Shown here: positions 51,114 to 60,336 of the stretch, piece by piece | Position numbering within the stretch: position 1 is the first letter of the stretch | How the letters are laid out: every line of letters starts with the position of its first letter | NCBI GenBank assembly: GCA_963716925.1 | Contig: CAVQUX010000010.1 | Coordinates: 186,001 to 250,000, forward strand | DNA length: 64,000 nt | From: DAISKN01 sp963716925 | GTDB lineage: Bacteria > Acidobacteriota > Vicinamibacteria > Marinacidobacterales > SMYC01 | Reading direction: 5' to 3' | Made by a program: the position numbers and the translations under genes | Notes under the pieces: model-generated | The model's database searches: none | Seen by the model: only the letters and a program-made list of their open reading frames with translations | What the model was told of the DNA's origin: nothing

Positions 51114-53984
51114 ATGAGCTTGCTCGATCGCCTGCGTCCGAAGTGGCAGAGCGCCGACGCCGAGGTCCGCGCCCAGGCCGTGCGCGACCTTCCCAAGAGC
51201 GAGGTCGACCTCCTTTCGGCGGTCGCCCAGCAGGATCCCGATCCGCGCGTCCGCCGCATCGCCCTGAAGAAACTCGACTCCCCCCGGGTCCTCCTGGCGA
51301 TCGCGGACACCGACGGGGACGACGCCCTTCGGTCCTTCGCCAGAAAGCGGGCGCGTCAGCGTCTGGTCCACATCGCCTGCGACGAGCGGGATCTCGACGA
51401 ATCCAGGCGTGCGCTCTCGCTCCTGACCGACGCGTCCGACCGGCTCGCCGTCGCGGAGCGGGCCCATTTCGGAGAGCTTCGCGCCCTGGCGTTCGATACG
51501 CTGGCCGACGACGACGCGCTCTCCGAAGTCGTGCGAAAAGCGAAAGACCCCGAGCTGCGCGTTCGAGCTCTCACGAAGATTACGTCGCCCCACGCGCTCA
51601 AGAAGGTCGTCTTCGACGAGGCGTCGGGCGACCTCGCGCTCTCGGCGCTTTCGCGAATCGAGGACCTCGAAGTCCTGGAATCGATTTTCGACCAGCACAC
51701 TCTGAAGCATTCGGTACGGCGACAGGCGTACTCCAAGCTGGAAAAACGCGTTTCCCCGGATCACCCCATCAAGGCGAGGGCCCGGCTCGAGCGATTCCAG
51801 GAGATTTGTCAACAGGCGGAGGGCCTCGCCGATACGCGGATGCCGGCCGCCGCGGGCGAGCTCGCGAGCCTGAAGGAGAGCTGGGCGGCGGTCGAATCGG
51901 AAGGACCCGCGGACTCGAAGACCGCGGAGCGCTTCCGGGCCGCGCTCGAGAGCATCGCGGCGCTCGCCCCCGCGAGCCGGGCCCCGGAGCCGACCGCGCT
52001 CGAGCCTCGCACCGCGGCAGCGGAGCCCTCCGACGACGCGAGAGCTCCGCTGTTTCTTTCGATCTTGAGTCGATTGGAATCCCTCGACGACCGGGATCTC
52101 CCCTCCGGCATCGAGTCGCTCCGCGCCGAATGGGAGGCACTCTCGTCCCAGGGATCTGCGCGCTCGGATGTTCAATCCCGGTTCCGGCGCGCCCTCAAGG
52201 GCGCGAACGCGAGGTTGGAGCGAATCCAGGCGCTCGAGGTCGGCGCCCGCGAGGCAGCGGACCTCGTGGAGAAGGCGGAGACGGCATCGCGCGAACCGGA
52301 TCTTTCGCGGGCCGTCTCCGAGCTTCGAAGCCTCGAGCGGGAGTGGTCCCGGCTCTCGGATCCCGCCGACGCAGCGCTCCAGGATCGGTTCCGGGCCGCT
52401 CTCGCGCAGGGGAAGACGCGGGAGGAGGAAGCGCGGGCGCGCCAGGAGGAAGTCGAGCAGCGGACGCTTCGGGATCTCGAAGCGCGAATCCAGCTGATGG
52501 AGACCCTCGCGGCGTCGGAGAATCTCTCGATCAAGGACGCCGATCGAGTTCTCAAGGAAGCGCAGGAGTTCCTGAAGGAGATGGGGCCGCTTCCGAAGAG
52601 CGCCAACCGCAAGAAAGCCCGAAAGCGGCTGTTGGACGCGCGGGAACTGCTGTTCAAGCGGACTCAGGACACGCGCGAGCTCGAAGACTGGAAGCGATGG
52701 GCGAACGTCGACGTCCAGCAGACGCTCATCGATCGCATCGAGAAGCTCAAGCAGTCGAACGACCTGCCGAAGGTGGCGAAGGAGCTCCGCCAAATCCATG
52801 AGGACTGGAAGAAGGCGGGAGCGGCGACCCCCGACAAGGCCCAGGAGCTCTGGCACCGGTACAAGGCGATCCGGGACGAGATCAAAGCCCGCTGCGATGC
52901 GTTCTTCGACAAGCAGAATCAGGAACGGATCGAGAACCAGAAGCTGAAGGAAGAGTTGTGCGTCCAGGTCGAAGCGATGAAGGACTCGGAGGACTGGAAC
53001 CGCACCGCGGACGCGATCAAGGAGATCCAGCTCCAGTGGAAGAAGATCGGGCCCGTCCCCCAGGAGATCTCCGACGCCCTGTGGAAGCGCTTCCGCGCCG
53101 CGTGCGACTTTTTCTTCGATCGGCGCAAGCAGGGTTTCGACCAGCTCAAGTCGGAGCGCGACCAGAACCTGGCGGCCAAGGTGGCTCTCTGCGAGCGGGC
53201 GGAGGCGATTCAGGACTCTACCGACTGGCAGCAGACCGCGAACGAGATGAAACGGATGCAGTCCCAGTGGCGCGAGGTGGGCGCCGTCCCGAGAAAGAAA
53301 TCGGACGAGGTCTGGAATCGATTCCGTACCGCCTGCGATCGGTTCTTCGACCGGTACAAGCGGCGTGACGAAGTCGAGCTCGAGGAGCGCCTGAAGAAGC
53401 GGCAGAGCCTGGTCGACCAGCTCGTCGAGCTGTCCGCTATCGACCCTTCGAAGCGCGAAACCGAAGGCCTCGCCGAGCGGGTGCAGGGAATCTGGAGCGC
53501 CTGGAAGAGCGCCGGTCCGCTGCCGGAGGCGGGCTCGGAGATCATCGTTCGATTCGAGAACGAAGTGGGGGCCCTGCTGCGAGATTCCCCGGCGGCTTTC
53601 GCCGGCACCGAGCTCGACCCAGCGGCGAACGCGAAGAAGCGGGCGAAGATCGTCTCGCGCCTGGAATCGATCGTCGACGAGCTCGAGGATCGCAAGCCGG
53701 CGTCCGAGCCGCTGGAAAATCTCGCGCAGCGGCTGAAGGACGCTCTCGCGAGCAATACCATCGGCGGCGGAAGAAGGCGCGAGCCTGCGCTCGACTGGCG
53801 GCAGGCTTCGGACGAAGTCTCACGCCTCCGGGCGACCTGGGCCAAGACCGCGCCGGTTCCCGGCGAGGAGGGCCATGCGCTCTTCGAACGATACGAACGG
53901 GCTTGCCAGAGGTTCGTCGAGAGACGCCCTCCCGAGCGCCCGCGATCGCATTCGAGCGACCGTGCCACGCTGAGCCGGCCGTAG
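51114..53984 (+). CDS. Large DUF349-repeat protein
   Basis: 956-residue soluble protein. Residues about 1-220 form HEAT-like helical repeats (DPDPRVRRIALKKLDS). The remainder holds about six DUF349 units, clearest at EDWKRWANVDVQQT, LHEDWKKAG-type and LQWKKIGPVPQEISDALWKR, each with a W-K/R-x-x-G turn and a long helix. The middle (about 290-520) is a charged coiled-coil. Short DUF349 proteins such as YccX-like ones are known; their role is poorly defined. The ATG at 51114 is the family-like start (SLLDRLRPKWQSADAEVR). It is followed 6 bp later by a soluble histidine kinase gene. Confidence 0.85.
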   Translation: MSLLDRLRPKWQSADAEVRAQAVRDLPKSEVDLLSAVAQQDPDPRVRRIALKKLDSPRVLLAIADTDGDDALRSFARKRARQRLVHIACDERDLDESRRALSLLTDASDRLAVAERAHFGELRALAFDTLADDDALSEVVRKAKDPELRVRALTKITSPHALKKVVFDEASGDLALSALSRIEDLEVLESIFDQHTLKHSVRRQAYSKLEKRVSPDHPIKARARLERFQEICQQAEGLADTRMPAAAGELASLKESWAAVESEGPADSKTAERFRAALESIAALAPASRAPEPTALEPRTAAAEPSDDARAPLFLSILSRLESLDDRDLPSGIESLRAEWEALSSQGSARSDVQSRFRRALKGANARLERIQALEVGAREAADLVEKAETASREPDLSRAVSELRSLEREWSRLSDPADAALQDRFRAALAQGKTREEEARARQEEVEQRTLRDLEARIQLMETLAASENLSIKDADRVLKEAQEFLKEMGPLPKSANRKKARKRLLDARELLFKRTQDTRELEDWKRWANVDVQQTLIDRIEKLKQSNDLPKVAKELRQIHEDWKKAGAATPDKAQELWHRYKAIRDEIKARCDAFFDKQNQERIENQKLKEELCVQVEAMKDSEDWNRTADAIKEIQLQWKKIGPVPQEISDALWKRFRAACDFFFDRRKQGFDQLKSERDQNLAAKVALCERAEAIQDSTDWQQTANEMKRMQSQWREVGAVPRKKSDEVWNRFRTACDRFFDRYKRRDEVELEERLKKRQSLVDQLVELSAIDPSKRETEGLAERVQGIWSAWKSAGPLPEAGSEIIVRFENEVGALLRDSPAAFAGTELDPAANAKKRAKIVSRLESIVDELEDRKPASEPLENLAQRLKDALASNTIGGGRRREPALDWRQASDEVSRLRATWAKTAPVPGEEGHALFERYERACQRFVERRPPERPRSHSSDRATLSRP

Positions 53985-53990
53985 ACCCTC

Positions 53991-54623
53991 GTGAACGACG
54001 TCGATTTCGCGAGGCGGCTCGCGCACGAGATCGAGCCCTCGCTGATCGCCATCCAACTTCGCCTGCGATCCCTCGCGGAAGCGGACGCCTGCCGCGCTGG
54101 AGCCGAATCCTGCCTCGCCGAAGTCGCGGCGCTCAGGTGCCTGCTGCGCGATTTTCTGCTCCTGGGAAGATTGGAGCTCGAGACCCGTAGTTTTTCGCTG
54201 GTTCCGGTCTTCGAGACACTCGCTCGCCGCTTCGAGCCGCTCGCCGCCGCGCGCGGAATCGCCCTCGAAACCGAGGCGGATCCGGCGGAGATCGCGGGAG
54301 ATCCCGCTGCCACCGAACGAATTCTTTCGAACCTCGTGGACAACGCGTTGAAGTTCTCGCCGGAAGGGAGTCGGGTCGCGATGGTGGCAAAGGAGCTCGA
54401 GGGGAAGGTCGAGGTCCTGGTCCTGGACCAGGGGAGCGGCATCCCTCTTCGCGAACGGGAGCGGGTCTTCGAGCCGTTCGTGCGACTCGACCGGGAAAGA
54501 CCCGGCGCGGGGCTCGGGCTCTCGATCGCCCGGGAGCTCGCGGAGGCGCAAGGTGGGTCGCTTTCGCTCACCGGCGAGCCGGACGAAGGCTCGATCTTCG
54601 TTCTCACCTTGCGTAAAGCATGA
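53991..54623 (+). CDS. Soluble histidine kinase without sensor domain
   Basis: 210 residues containing only a dimerisation/phosphoacceptor part and an ATPase domain. The H box is ARRLAHEIEPSL (H12), the N box NLVDNALKFSPEGS, G1 DQGSGIP and G2 GAGLGLSIAREL. No membrane helix, PAS or GAF domain, and no response regulator next door. The start is GTG at 53991, 6 bp after the DUF349 stop. Its stop overlaps the kinase gene at 54620 as ATGA. It could be an orphan kinase or a phosphotransfer partner; the asparagine and glycine boxes suggest it still binds ATP. Confidence 0.82.
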   Translation: MNDVDFARRLAHEIEPSLIAIQLRLRSLAEADACRAGAESCLAEVAALRCLLRDFLLLGRLELETRSFSLVPVFETLARRFEPLAAARGIALETEADPAEIAGDPAATERILSNLVDNALKFSPEGSRVAMVAKELEGKVEVLVLDQGSGIPLRERERVFEPFVRLDRERPGAGLGLSIARELAEAQGGSLSLTGEPDEGSIFVLTLRKA

Positions 54624-55555
54624 TCCTCGTCGTCTGCCCCAACCTCGCGGTCGACGTGACTCTCGAAGTCGACTCTCTCCATCCGGGCGAGGTTCACCGG
54701 GCGAGCAGGGTGGATCGACGAGCCGGAGGAAAAGGAGTCAACTTCGCTCGCGCCCTGCGCTCTCTCGGTCCTCTCGGGCTTCCGGAGGATCCGCCGCTGG
54801 TCGTCGGCTATGCCTCCGGACGAGCGGGAGAGACCATCCGTGAAGGACTCGAGCGCGAGGGGATCGCGTTCGAGCTCGTCCCCTTCTCCGGCGAAAGCCG
54901 CACTTGCACCATCGTGCTCGACAGGGACGGCGGGGCCACGGTCGTGAACGAGGCCGGCCCCGAGATCCTGGACGGGTCGCGCCTCATCGCGACGTTCGAA
55001 GACCTGCTCGGGAAAGCGCGGGCCGTGGCCTTCATGGGAAGCCTCCCTCCCGGTCTTCCTCGCGATGTCTATGCCGCCATGATCGAGCGCGCCCGGGCGA
55101 GCGGACGGCTTTCCGTTCTCGACACGTCCGGAGAAGCCCTGCGCTTCGGGCTCGGCGCCGGGCCGAGTCTCGCGAAGCCGAATCGCGCCGAAGCGGAGGA
55201 GCTCCTCGGCCGTGACCTCTCTACGGAGGCCGCTCGCCGGGAAGCGGTCGAGAGTCTCCGCGAGCTCGGCGCGGAAACGGCCATTCTCACGCTCGGAAGA
55301 GAAGGATTCCTCGCGGCGGCGGCCGGGGAGGTCTACAGGGTCGCTTCCGGCGCGGACGACCTGCGACTCGGCAATCCCACCGGCGCCGGCGACGCTCTCG
55401 CCGCCGGGCTCATCGCGGGTGCCGTTCGCGGATATCCCCTCGTCGAGTCCGCGCGGCTGGCCGCGGCCGCAGCGGCCGCCTCCCTCGCCGAAGGCTACGG
55501 GCGCTTCCGCCCCAAGGACGTTCGGGTCGAGGCTTCTCGGGTGGAGAGGATCTAG
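54620..55555 (+). CDS. PfkB-family sugar kinase (1-phosphofructokinase-like)
   Basis: 311-residue ribokinase-fold kinase. The opening VVCPNLAVDVTLEVDSLHPG with RAGGKGVNFARALRSLG binds the sugar, and NPTGAGDALAAGLIAG is the PfkB signature 2 with its catalytic aspartate. The pattern is closest to 1-phosphofructokinase and tagatose-6-phosphate kinase. No PTS gene is near, so fructose-1-phosphate as substrate is uncertain. The ATG overlaps the histidine kinase stop (ATGA). The stop abuts the ankyrin gene stop with no spacer. Confidence 0.87.
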   Translation: MILVVCPNLAVDVTLEVDSLHPGEVHRASRVDRRAGGKGVNFARALRSLGPLGLPEDPPLVVGYASGRAGETIREGLEREGIAFELVPFSGESRTCTIVLDRDGGATVVNEAGPEILDGSRLIATFEDLLGKARAVAFMGSLPPGLPRDVYAAMIERARASGRLSVLDTSGEALRFGLGAGPSLAKPNRAEAEELLGRDLSTEAARREAVESLRELGAETAILTLGREGFLAAAAGEVYRVASGADDLRLGNPTGAGDALAAGLIAGAVRGYPLVESARLAAAAAAASLAEGYGRFRPKDVRVEASRVERI

Positions 55556-55987
55556 TCACTCGAGGCGGCGAGCCAGCGACTCGTGGCCCGACGACCGCGC
55601 CCAGGCCGCCGCGTCACGTCCCTCGCCGTCCCGCAGGGCTCGGTCCGCCCCTGCTCGCAGGAGCTCGTCGAGAGTCTCTTCGTGTCCGAACCGCGCCGCC
55701 TTCATGAGGGGCGTCACTCCATCGGCGTCGGCGAGGTCGGCGTCGGCACCGGCCCTGAGGAGAAGCGCGGCCGCATCCGCGCGTCCGAACTGCGCCGCGA
55801 GCGAGAGCGCCGTCGTTCCCCTCGAGTCCGCCGCGTCGGGATCCGCGCCCTCCTCGAGAAGGCGCTCGACGGAGTGCATCTCCCCGCTCGCCGCCGCCCT
55901 CATCAGGCGCGTGAATCCCCCGGAGCCGGCTTCGGTGCAGGCGCAGAGAGAAAAGGCCAGCGACACCGCCGCAAATTGACTCGTCAT
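55556..55987 (-). CDS. Secreted or lipoprotein ankyrin-repeat protein
   Basis: 143 residues. The N-terminus (SQFAAVSLAFSLCACTEAGS) is a short signal peptide with a possible lipobox cysteine. About three and a half ankyrin repeats follow (GGFTRLMRAAASGEMHSVER, GTTALSLAAQFGRADAAALL, GVTPLMKAARFGHEETLDEL). Such small ankyrin proteins bind other proteins. It is transcribed convergently to the PfkB gene. The gap to def (27 bp) is divergent, so both promoters would be very short or overlap coding sequence. Confidence 0.8.
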   Translation of the reverse strand: MTSQFAAVSLAFSLCACTEAGSGGFTRLMRAAASGEMHSVERLLEEGADPDAADSRGTTALSLAAQFGRADAAALLLRAGADADLADADGVTPLMKAARFGHEETLDELLRAGADRALRDGEGRDAAAWARSSGHESLARRLE

Positions 55988-56014
55988 CGAAATTTATTGT
56001 AGCTTCGGCTCACG

Positions 56015-56527
56015 ATGGGAATAGTACCGATTGAGAAGTTCGGCGCGGAGGTCCTCGATCGGCGCGCGGCGGAGCTCACGGAGTTCTCCGAGGACCTCGA
56101 GACCATCGCCCGTGACATGATCGAGACGATGTACGCGGCGCCCGGCGTCGGCCTCGCGGCGCCCCAGATTGGATTGGGAATCCGGCTCATGGTAATCGAC
56201 ATTACCGTGGGAGAGGACCCGAAACAGGTCATCGTAATGGCGAACCCGGTGATGGTGGAGCAGGACGGCGAGCAGCACGAAGAGGAAGGCTGCCTTTCCG
56301 TCCCCGGCTACAGCGGGGTGGTGTCCCGTCCCGCCTGGGTGAAGGTCCGCGGCCAGGATCTGAAGGGCAAGGAGATTCTCCTCGAAGGGACCGGCCTTCT
56401 CGCGCGCGCGTTCTGCCACGAGGTCGATCACCTCGACGGGAAACTCTTCCTCGAACGGCTGGGAATGCTGAAGCGCGACCTCATCAAGCGGAAGATCCGG
56501 AAGAAGATTCGCCAGGGCGACTGGTAG
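56015..56527 (+). CDS. def: Peptide deformylase
   Basis: Removes the formyl group from N-terminal formyl-methionine of new proteins; metalloenzyme of 170 residues. Motif 1 is GVGLAAPQIG (about 44-53), motif 2 EGCLSVP (91-97) with metal ligand C93, and motif 3 HEVDHLDG with ligands H135 and H139 and catalytic E136. All catalytic residues are intact. It lies 9 bp upstream of fmt, the standard def-fmt arrangement. Confidence 0.96.
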   Translation: MGIVPIEKFGAEVLDRRAAELTEFSEDLETIARDMIETMYAAPGVGLAAPQIGLGIRLMVIDITVGEDPKQVIVMANPVMVEQDGEQHEEEGCLSVPGYSGVVSRPAWVKVRGQDLKGKEILLEGTGLLARAFCHEVDHLDGKLFLERLGMLKRDLIKRKIRKKIRQGDW

Positions 56528-56536
56528 TCGCCGGAT

Positions 56537-57499
56537 ATGCGCCTTCTGTTCATGGGCTCGGGGGGATTCGCTCTCCCCTCCCTGAAAGCCCTTCTCGATT
56601 CGACCCACCAGGTTCTCGCGCTCATCACCCAGCCCGACAAGCCCGCGGGGCGCGGACACGAGCTGCGCATGCCGAAGACGAAGTCGCTCGCGCTCGAGCG
56701 CGGTATCGCGGTCCACCAGCCTCTCAAGGTGCGCGCCGAGGCGGCGGTCGAGCTCGTGCGCGGAATCGCTCCCGACCTCGTCGTCGTCGTCGCGTACGGC
56801 CAGATCATCCCGGCTTCGATTCTCGAGATCCCCCCTCGAGGGACGGTCAACGTTCACGGCTCGCTCCTGCCCCGCTATCGAGGAGCGGCGCCGATTCAAT
56901 GGGCGATCGCCCGGGGCGAGACCGAGACCGGGGTCACGACGATGCTCATGGACGCGGGGCTCGACACCGGCCCGATCCTGCTCCAGAGGCCGATTGCGAT
57001 CGCCGAGGAGGACACCGGGGGAACGCTCGAGGCCAGGCTCGCACCGCTCGGCGCCGGGTTGCTCCTCGAGACGCTCTCCCGATGGGAACGGGGGGATCTC
57101 GTCCCCATCCCGCAGGACGATGCGAAGGCGACGCTCGCGCCGCGTATTAAGAAAGAGGAGGCGCTGGTCGACTGGAGCCGCCCGGCGGCGGAGATTCACA
57201 ACCGCGTGCGCGCATTCGTTCCCTGGCCCGTCGCGTTCGTTTCCGTTGACTCTGGACAGGCTGCGCTTCGAATCTGGAAGTCGAAGGTCGCTGCGACGGT
57301 CAGCGCGGCGGCCAATCCGGGATCCCTCCTCGGCATCGAGGGGGAGGGGCTCACCGTCGCTTGTGGAGGACGATCCGCCTTGACGCTTCTCGAAGTGCAG
57401 CCGGCGGGTAGAGCGCGGATGACCGCGGCCGCCTTCGCTCGCGGAAAAAGGCTCGCTCCGGGGGATCTTCTGGGGCTGCCGGAGCGTCGAAACCCGTAG
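56537..57499 (+). CDS. fmt: Methionyl-tRNA formyltransferase
   Basis: Formylates initiator methionyl-tRNA using 10-formyltetrahydrofolate. 320 residues, normal length. The folate site has VNVHGSLLPRYRGAAPIQWA, with MGSGGFALPSLKALL at the start and TQPDKPAGRGHEL nearby. The C-terminal domain (about 210-310) holds KEEALVDWSRPAAEIHNRVR. Directly downstream of def. All expected parts are present. Confidence 0.95.
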   Translation: MRLLFMGSGGFALPSLKALLDSTHQVLALITQPDKPAGRGHELRMPKTKSLALERGIAVHQPLKVRAEAAVELVRGIAPDLVVVVAYGQIIPASILEIPPRGTVNVHGSLLPRYRGAAPIQWAIARGETETGVTTMLMDAGLDTGPILLQRPIAIAEEDTGGTLEARLAPLGAGLLLETLSRWERGDLVPIPQDDAKATLAPRIKKEEALVDWSRPAAEIHNRVRAFVPWPVAFVSVDSGQAALRIWKSKVAATVSAAANPGSLLGIEGEGLTVACGGRSALTLLEVQPAGRARMTAAAFARGKRLAPGDLLGLPERRNP

Positions 57500-57511
57500 T
57501 ACCGATCCCCC

Positions 57512-57525
57512 AAAACCCGGGTTTT
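57512..57525. repeat. 14-bp perfect palindrome AAAACCCGGGTTTT
   Basis: Perfect inverted repeat 12 bp after the fmt stop, within the 205-bp gap before the PAS-GGDEF-EAL gene. With no loop and no T-run after a stem it is a poor intrinsic terminator; it may be an operator. The rest of the gap holds a weak hairpin (CGTGG with CCACG) but nothing else recognised. Confidence 0.4.
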
Positions 57526-57704
57526 CGCGGGAAAGCGTGGCTTTCACCCCACGTCTCCCGTCGGGCCCTTACCTGTATCTCATTGCAGGAGTGTGCCTCT
57601 TCGGCCGGTATGAACCTTGCAATCACTGTCCCTCCCAACTTCATCGGGGGGTTTCTGCTTTGCAGCGTCAGCCCAGAGAATCGAGGCCGGGTCCAGCGTC
57701 CGCG

Positions 57705-59399
57705 ATGGAGCGGCCGAGCTCCGCGGAAGACCGGTACTCGTTCGCCGCTCGCGGAGCGCGAGACGGCCTCTGGGACTGGAACCTCGAGACCGAGGAGCTC
57801 CTGATCTCTTCCCGCTGGTCGGCGCTCCTCGGCCTCAAGGAGGTGGAGCGAACGACCAAACCCGCGGAATGGCTCGACCGCGTCCACCCCGAGGACCGCT
57901 CGAGAGTGCGCGAGCAGCTGCGCGCGGCCACGACGGGCGAAAGCCGGCTCTTCGAGAGCGAGCACCGTCTCGCACACGAAGACGGACGCTACCTCTGGGT
58001 GCTAGCGCGCGGCGAGGTGACCCATCGGAAGACGGGCGATCCCCTCCGGATCGCCGGCTCGCTCTCCGACATCACCCAGCAGAAGACTGCGGAAGACCGC
58101 CTGCGGCACGAGGCGACCCATGACGGGCTCACCGGGCTTCCCAATCGCTCCACGTTCATGGAGCACCTGCGTCGACTTCTCGAACGGTCGAGACGGTCGG
58201 GGCGGGATTTGAAGTTCGCCGTGCTGTTCCTGGATTTCGATCGCTTCAAGCGGATCAACGACAGTCTCGGCCACCTGGCGGGAGATCAGCTTCTCGCCGC
58301 CGCCAGCCGGCGGCTGAAGGACTGCGTCCGCCCGGCCGACACCGTCGCCAGACTCGGAGGAGACGAGTTCGGCGTCGTCCTCGATCGGCTCGGGGACGTG
58401 ACCGAGGCGACCCGCGTCGCCGAGAGGGTCCATCAGGCACTCCGCGAGCCCTTCGACATCCACGGGCTCGAAGTCCTCATCACCACCAGCATCGGCATCG
58501 CCGTGGGCTCCCGCGCCTACGAGAGGCCCATGGACCTCCTCCGGGACGCGGATACCGCGATGTACCGCGCCAAGGCGGCGGGCAAGGGACGCCACGAGGT
58601 GTTCGACTCGGCGATGCAGGCCCATGCCGTCGAGCAGCTCCAGCTCGAGTCCGATCTCCGCCGCGCGATGATCCGGGACGAGATTCGCCTGCTCTACCAT
58701 CCGGTGGTGTCGCTCCACGACCGCTCCATCGTGGGTTTCGAGGCCCTCGCTCGCTGGAAGCACCCCACTCGCGGGATCCTTCCTCCCTCGGCCTTCCTCC
58801 CCGCCGCGGAAGAAACGGGAGTCATCGTCGAGCTCGGGTTCCAGGTGCTTCGAAAGGCCTGTCTCCAGATTCAGCACTGGAAGCGGAGCCCCCGCGAACG
58901 GCGCTCCCTTTCGATCCACGTGAACCTGTCCGACAAGCAGCTCTTCCAGCCCGACCTCGTCGATCGGGTGGAGCAGGTCCTGGCCGAGACCGAGCTTCCT
59001 CCCGGAGATCTGGTTCTCGACGTTTCGGAGAACATCGTCATGCAGAAAGCCGACTCCTCGGTCGCGATTCTCGGCCAGCTCAAGAGCCTCGGCCTGCGCA
59101 TCCACCTCGACGATTTCGGCACCGGCTATTCGTCGCTCGGCTACCTCCACCGGTTCGAGATCGATACCCTCAAGATCGATCGGTCCTTCATCCGGAATCT
59201 TCGCGCCGGAGGCGACAACTGGATCGCCGCCCGCACGATCATGGGCCTCGCCGACAACCTGGGCATGGGGGTCATCGCCGAGGGAGTCGAGACCGAGGAG
59301 CAGCTCCAGGAGCTTCTCGGACTCGGCTGCGCGCTGGGCCAGGGGAGCCTCTTCCACGAGCCGCTGAGCCCGGAGCTGGTCGAAGACATACTGGGCTGA
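57705..59399 (+). CDS. PAS-GGDEF-EAL protein, cyclic di-GMP turnover
   Basis: Cytoplasmic signalling enzyme of 564 residues. A PAS domain of the PAS_3 type (about 10-130: FAARGARDGLWDWNLETEEL) precedes a GGDEF cyclase domain (about 140-300, motif GGDEF at 218) and an EAL phosphodiesterase domain (about 310-560, motif EAL at 346, and DDFGTGYSSL). Both catalytic motifs are intact, so it could make or degrade cyclic di-GMP. The start is uncertain: ATG 57705 is the first in-frame ATG before the PAS domain, while TTG 57660 follows a run of six G. The frame is open to 57537 but that part lacks protein character. It may feed the PilZ protein at 18260, an inference only. Confidence 0.9.
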   Translation: MERPSSAEDRYSFAARGARDGLWDWNLETEELLISSRWSALLGLKEVERTTKPAEWLDRVHPEDRSRVREQLRAATTGESRLFESEHRLAHEDGRYLWVLARGEVTHRKTGDPLRIAGSLSDITQQKTAEDRLRHEATHDGLTGLPNRSTFMEHLRRLLERSRRSGRDLKFAVLFLDFDRFKRINDSLGHLAGDQLLAAASRRLKDCVRPADTVARLGGDEFGVVLDRLGDVTEATRVAERVHQALREPFDIHGLEVLITTSIGIAVGSRAYERPMDLLRDADTAMYRAKAAGKGRHEVFDSAMQAHAVEQLQLESDLRRAMIRDEIRLLYHPVVSLHDRSIVGFEALARWKHPTRGILPPSAFLPAAEETGVIVELGFQVLRKACLQIQHWKRSPRERRSLSIHVNLSDKQLFQPDLVDRVEQVLAETELPPGDLVLDVSENIVMQKADSSVAILGQLKSLGLRIHLDDFGTGYSSLGYLHRFEIDTLKIDRSFIRNLRAGGDNWIAARTIMGLADNLGMGVIAEGVETEEQLQELLGLGCALGQGSLFHEPLSPELVEDILG

Positions 59400-59433
59400 G
59401 CAGCGGCGCCTGCGCCGTTGCTACAATGCGCCG

Positions 59434-60336
59434 GTGCGCGCGCTCCGGCTCGCCGGTTCCGTCGCCGGCATGATTCTCGCGCTCTATCTCTACTTCGCTT
59501 TCCTCCACCCGCGAGGCAAAGCCCGGGAGCATCCGTTCTTCAACAGCGAGCGCACGCTCGCCATCGCCCACCAGGGCGGTCGCGGACTCTGGCCGGAGAA
59601 CACGCTTCTCGCCTTCGAGCGCTCGCTCGAGCTCGGGGTCGACGTCCTGGAGATGGATCTGCGGGGGACGTCGGACGGGCAAATCGTCGTCCACCACGAC
59701 GCCTCCGTCGAACGGACGACCGAGGGCTCGGGTCTGGTGCACGAGCTGACACTCGAGGGGATTCGGAGCCTCGACGCTGGCTACCGCTTCGCCGTCGAAA
59801 AGGACGGCGTCGATTCCCATCCCTATCGCGGCCTGGGTCTCGTGGTTCCGACGCTGCTCGAAGTTCTCCATCGTCTGCCTCAATCCCGTCTCAACCTGGA
59901 GATGAAGGAGTTCGATCCGGGGCTCGCGCGCTCGCTATGCGCCGTGCTGCGGGCGAACGGGCCGGCCGATCGTTTTCTCGTCGCCTCTTTCGACCACGAG
60001 CCGATGGTCGCCTTTCGTGAGGCCTGCCCCGAGGTCGCGACCAGCGCGACTCTTCGAGAAGGGCTCGTCTTCTACCAGCTCGACCGGCTGGGGCTGGGGA
60101 GCCTGTATCGGAGCCCGGCGGTCGCGTTCCAGGTCCCCGAGTACTTCGGGAAGATCCACGTCGTGCGCCCGAGATTCCTCGAGGCCGCGCGGGCGTTCAA
60201 CGTCCGGGTGCAGGTCTGGACCGTCAATGAAGACGAGGACCTCGCTCGCATGCTGGCGATGGGCGTCGACGGGATCCTGACCGACTATCCCGACCGCCTT
60301 CTGCGGCTCATGGGGCGGCTTGCCCGGATCCCGTAG
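59434..60336 (+). CDS. Membrane-anchored glycerophosphodiester phosphodiesterase
   Basis: GDPD-family enzyme, 300 residues, hydrolysing glycerophosphodiesters to glycerol-3-phosphate and an alcohol. An N-terminal membrane helix (SVAGMILALYLYFAFL) anchors it. AHQGGRGLWPENTLLAF replaces the usual HRG with HQGG, and EMDLRGTSDGQIVVHHD holds the metal-binding E, D and second histidine. QVWTVNEDEDLARMLAMGVD and GILTDYPD are typical C-terminal parts. The start is GTG at 59434. The 3' end overlaps the convergent Lon-like gene by 29 bp. Confidence 0.88.
   Translation: MRALRLAGSVAGMILALYLYFAFLHPRGKAREHPFFNSERTLAIAHQGGRGLWPENTLLAFERSLELGVDVLEMDLRGTSDGQIVVHHDASVERTTEGSGLVHELTLEGIRSLDAGYRFAVEKDGVDSHPYRGLGLVVPTLLEVLHRLPQSRLNLEMKEFDPGLARSLCAVLRANGPADRFLVASFDHEPMVAFREACPEVATSATLREGLVFYQLDRLGLGSLYRSPAVAFQVPEYFGKIHVVRPRFLEAARAFNVRVQVWTVNEDEDLARMLAMGVDGILTDYPDRLLRLMGRLARIP

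Noticed and set aside
57500..57704. Cyclic di-GMP riboswitch before the GGDEF-EAL gene
   Set aside because: I could not find the conserved core or a convincing three-way junction; only a short palindrome and a weak hairpin are present.
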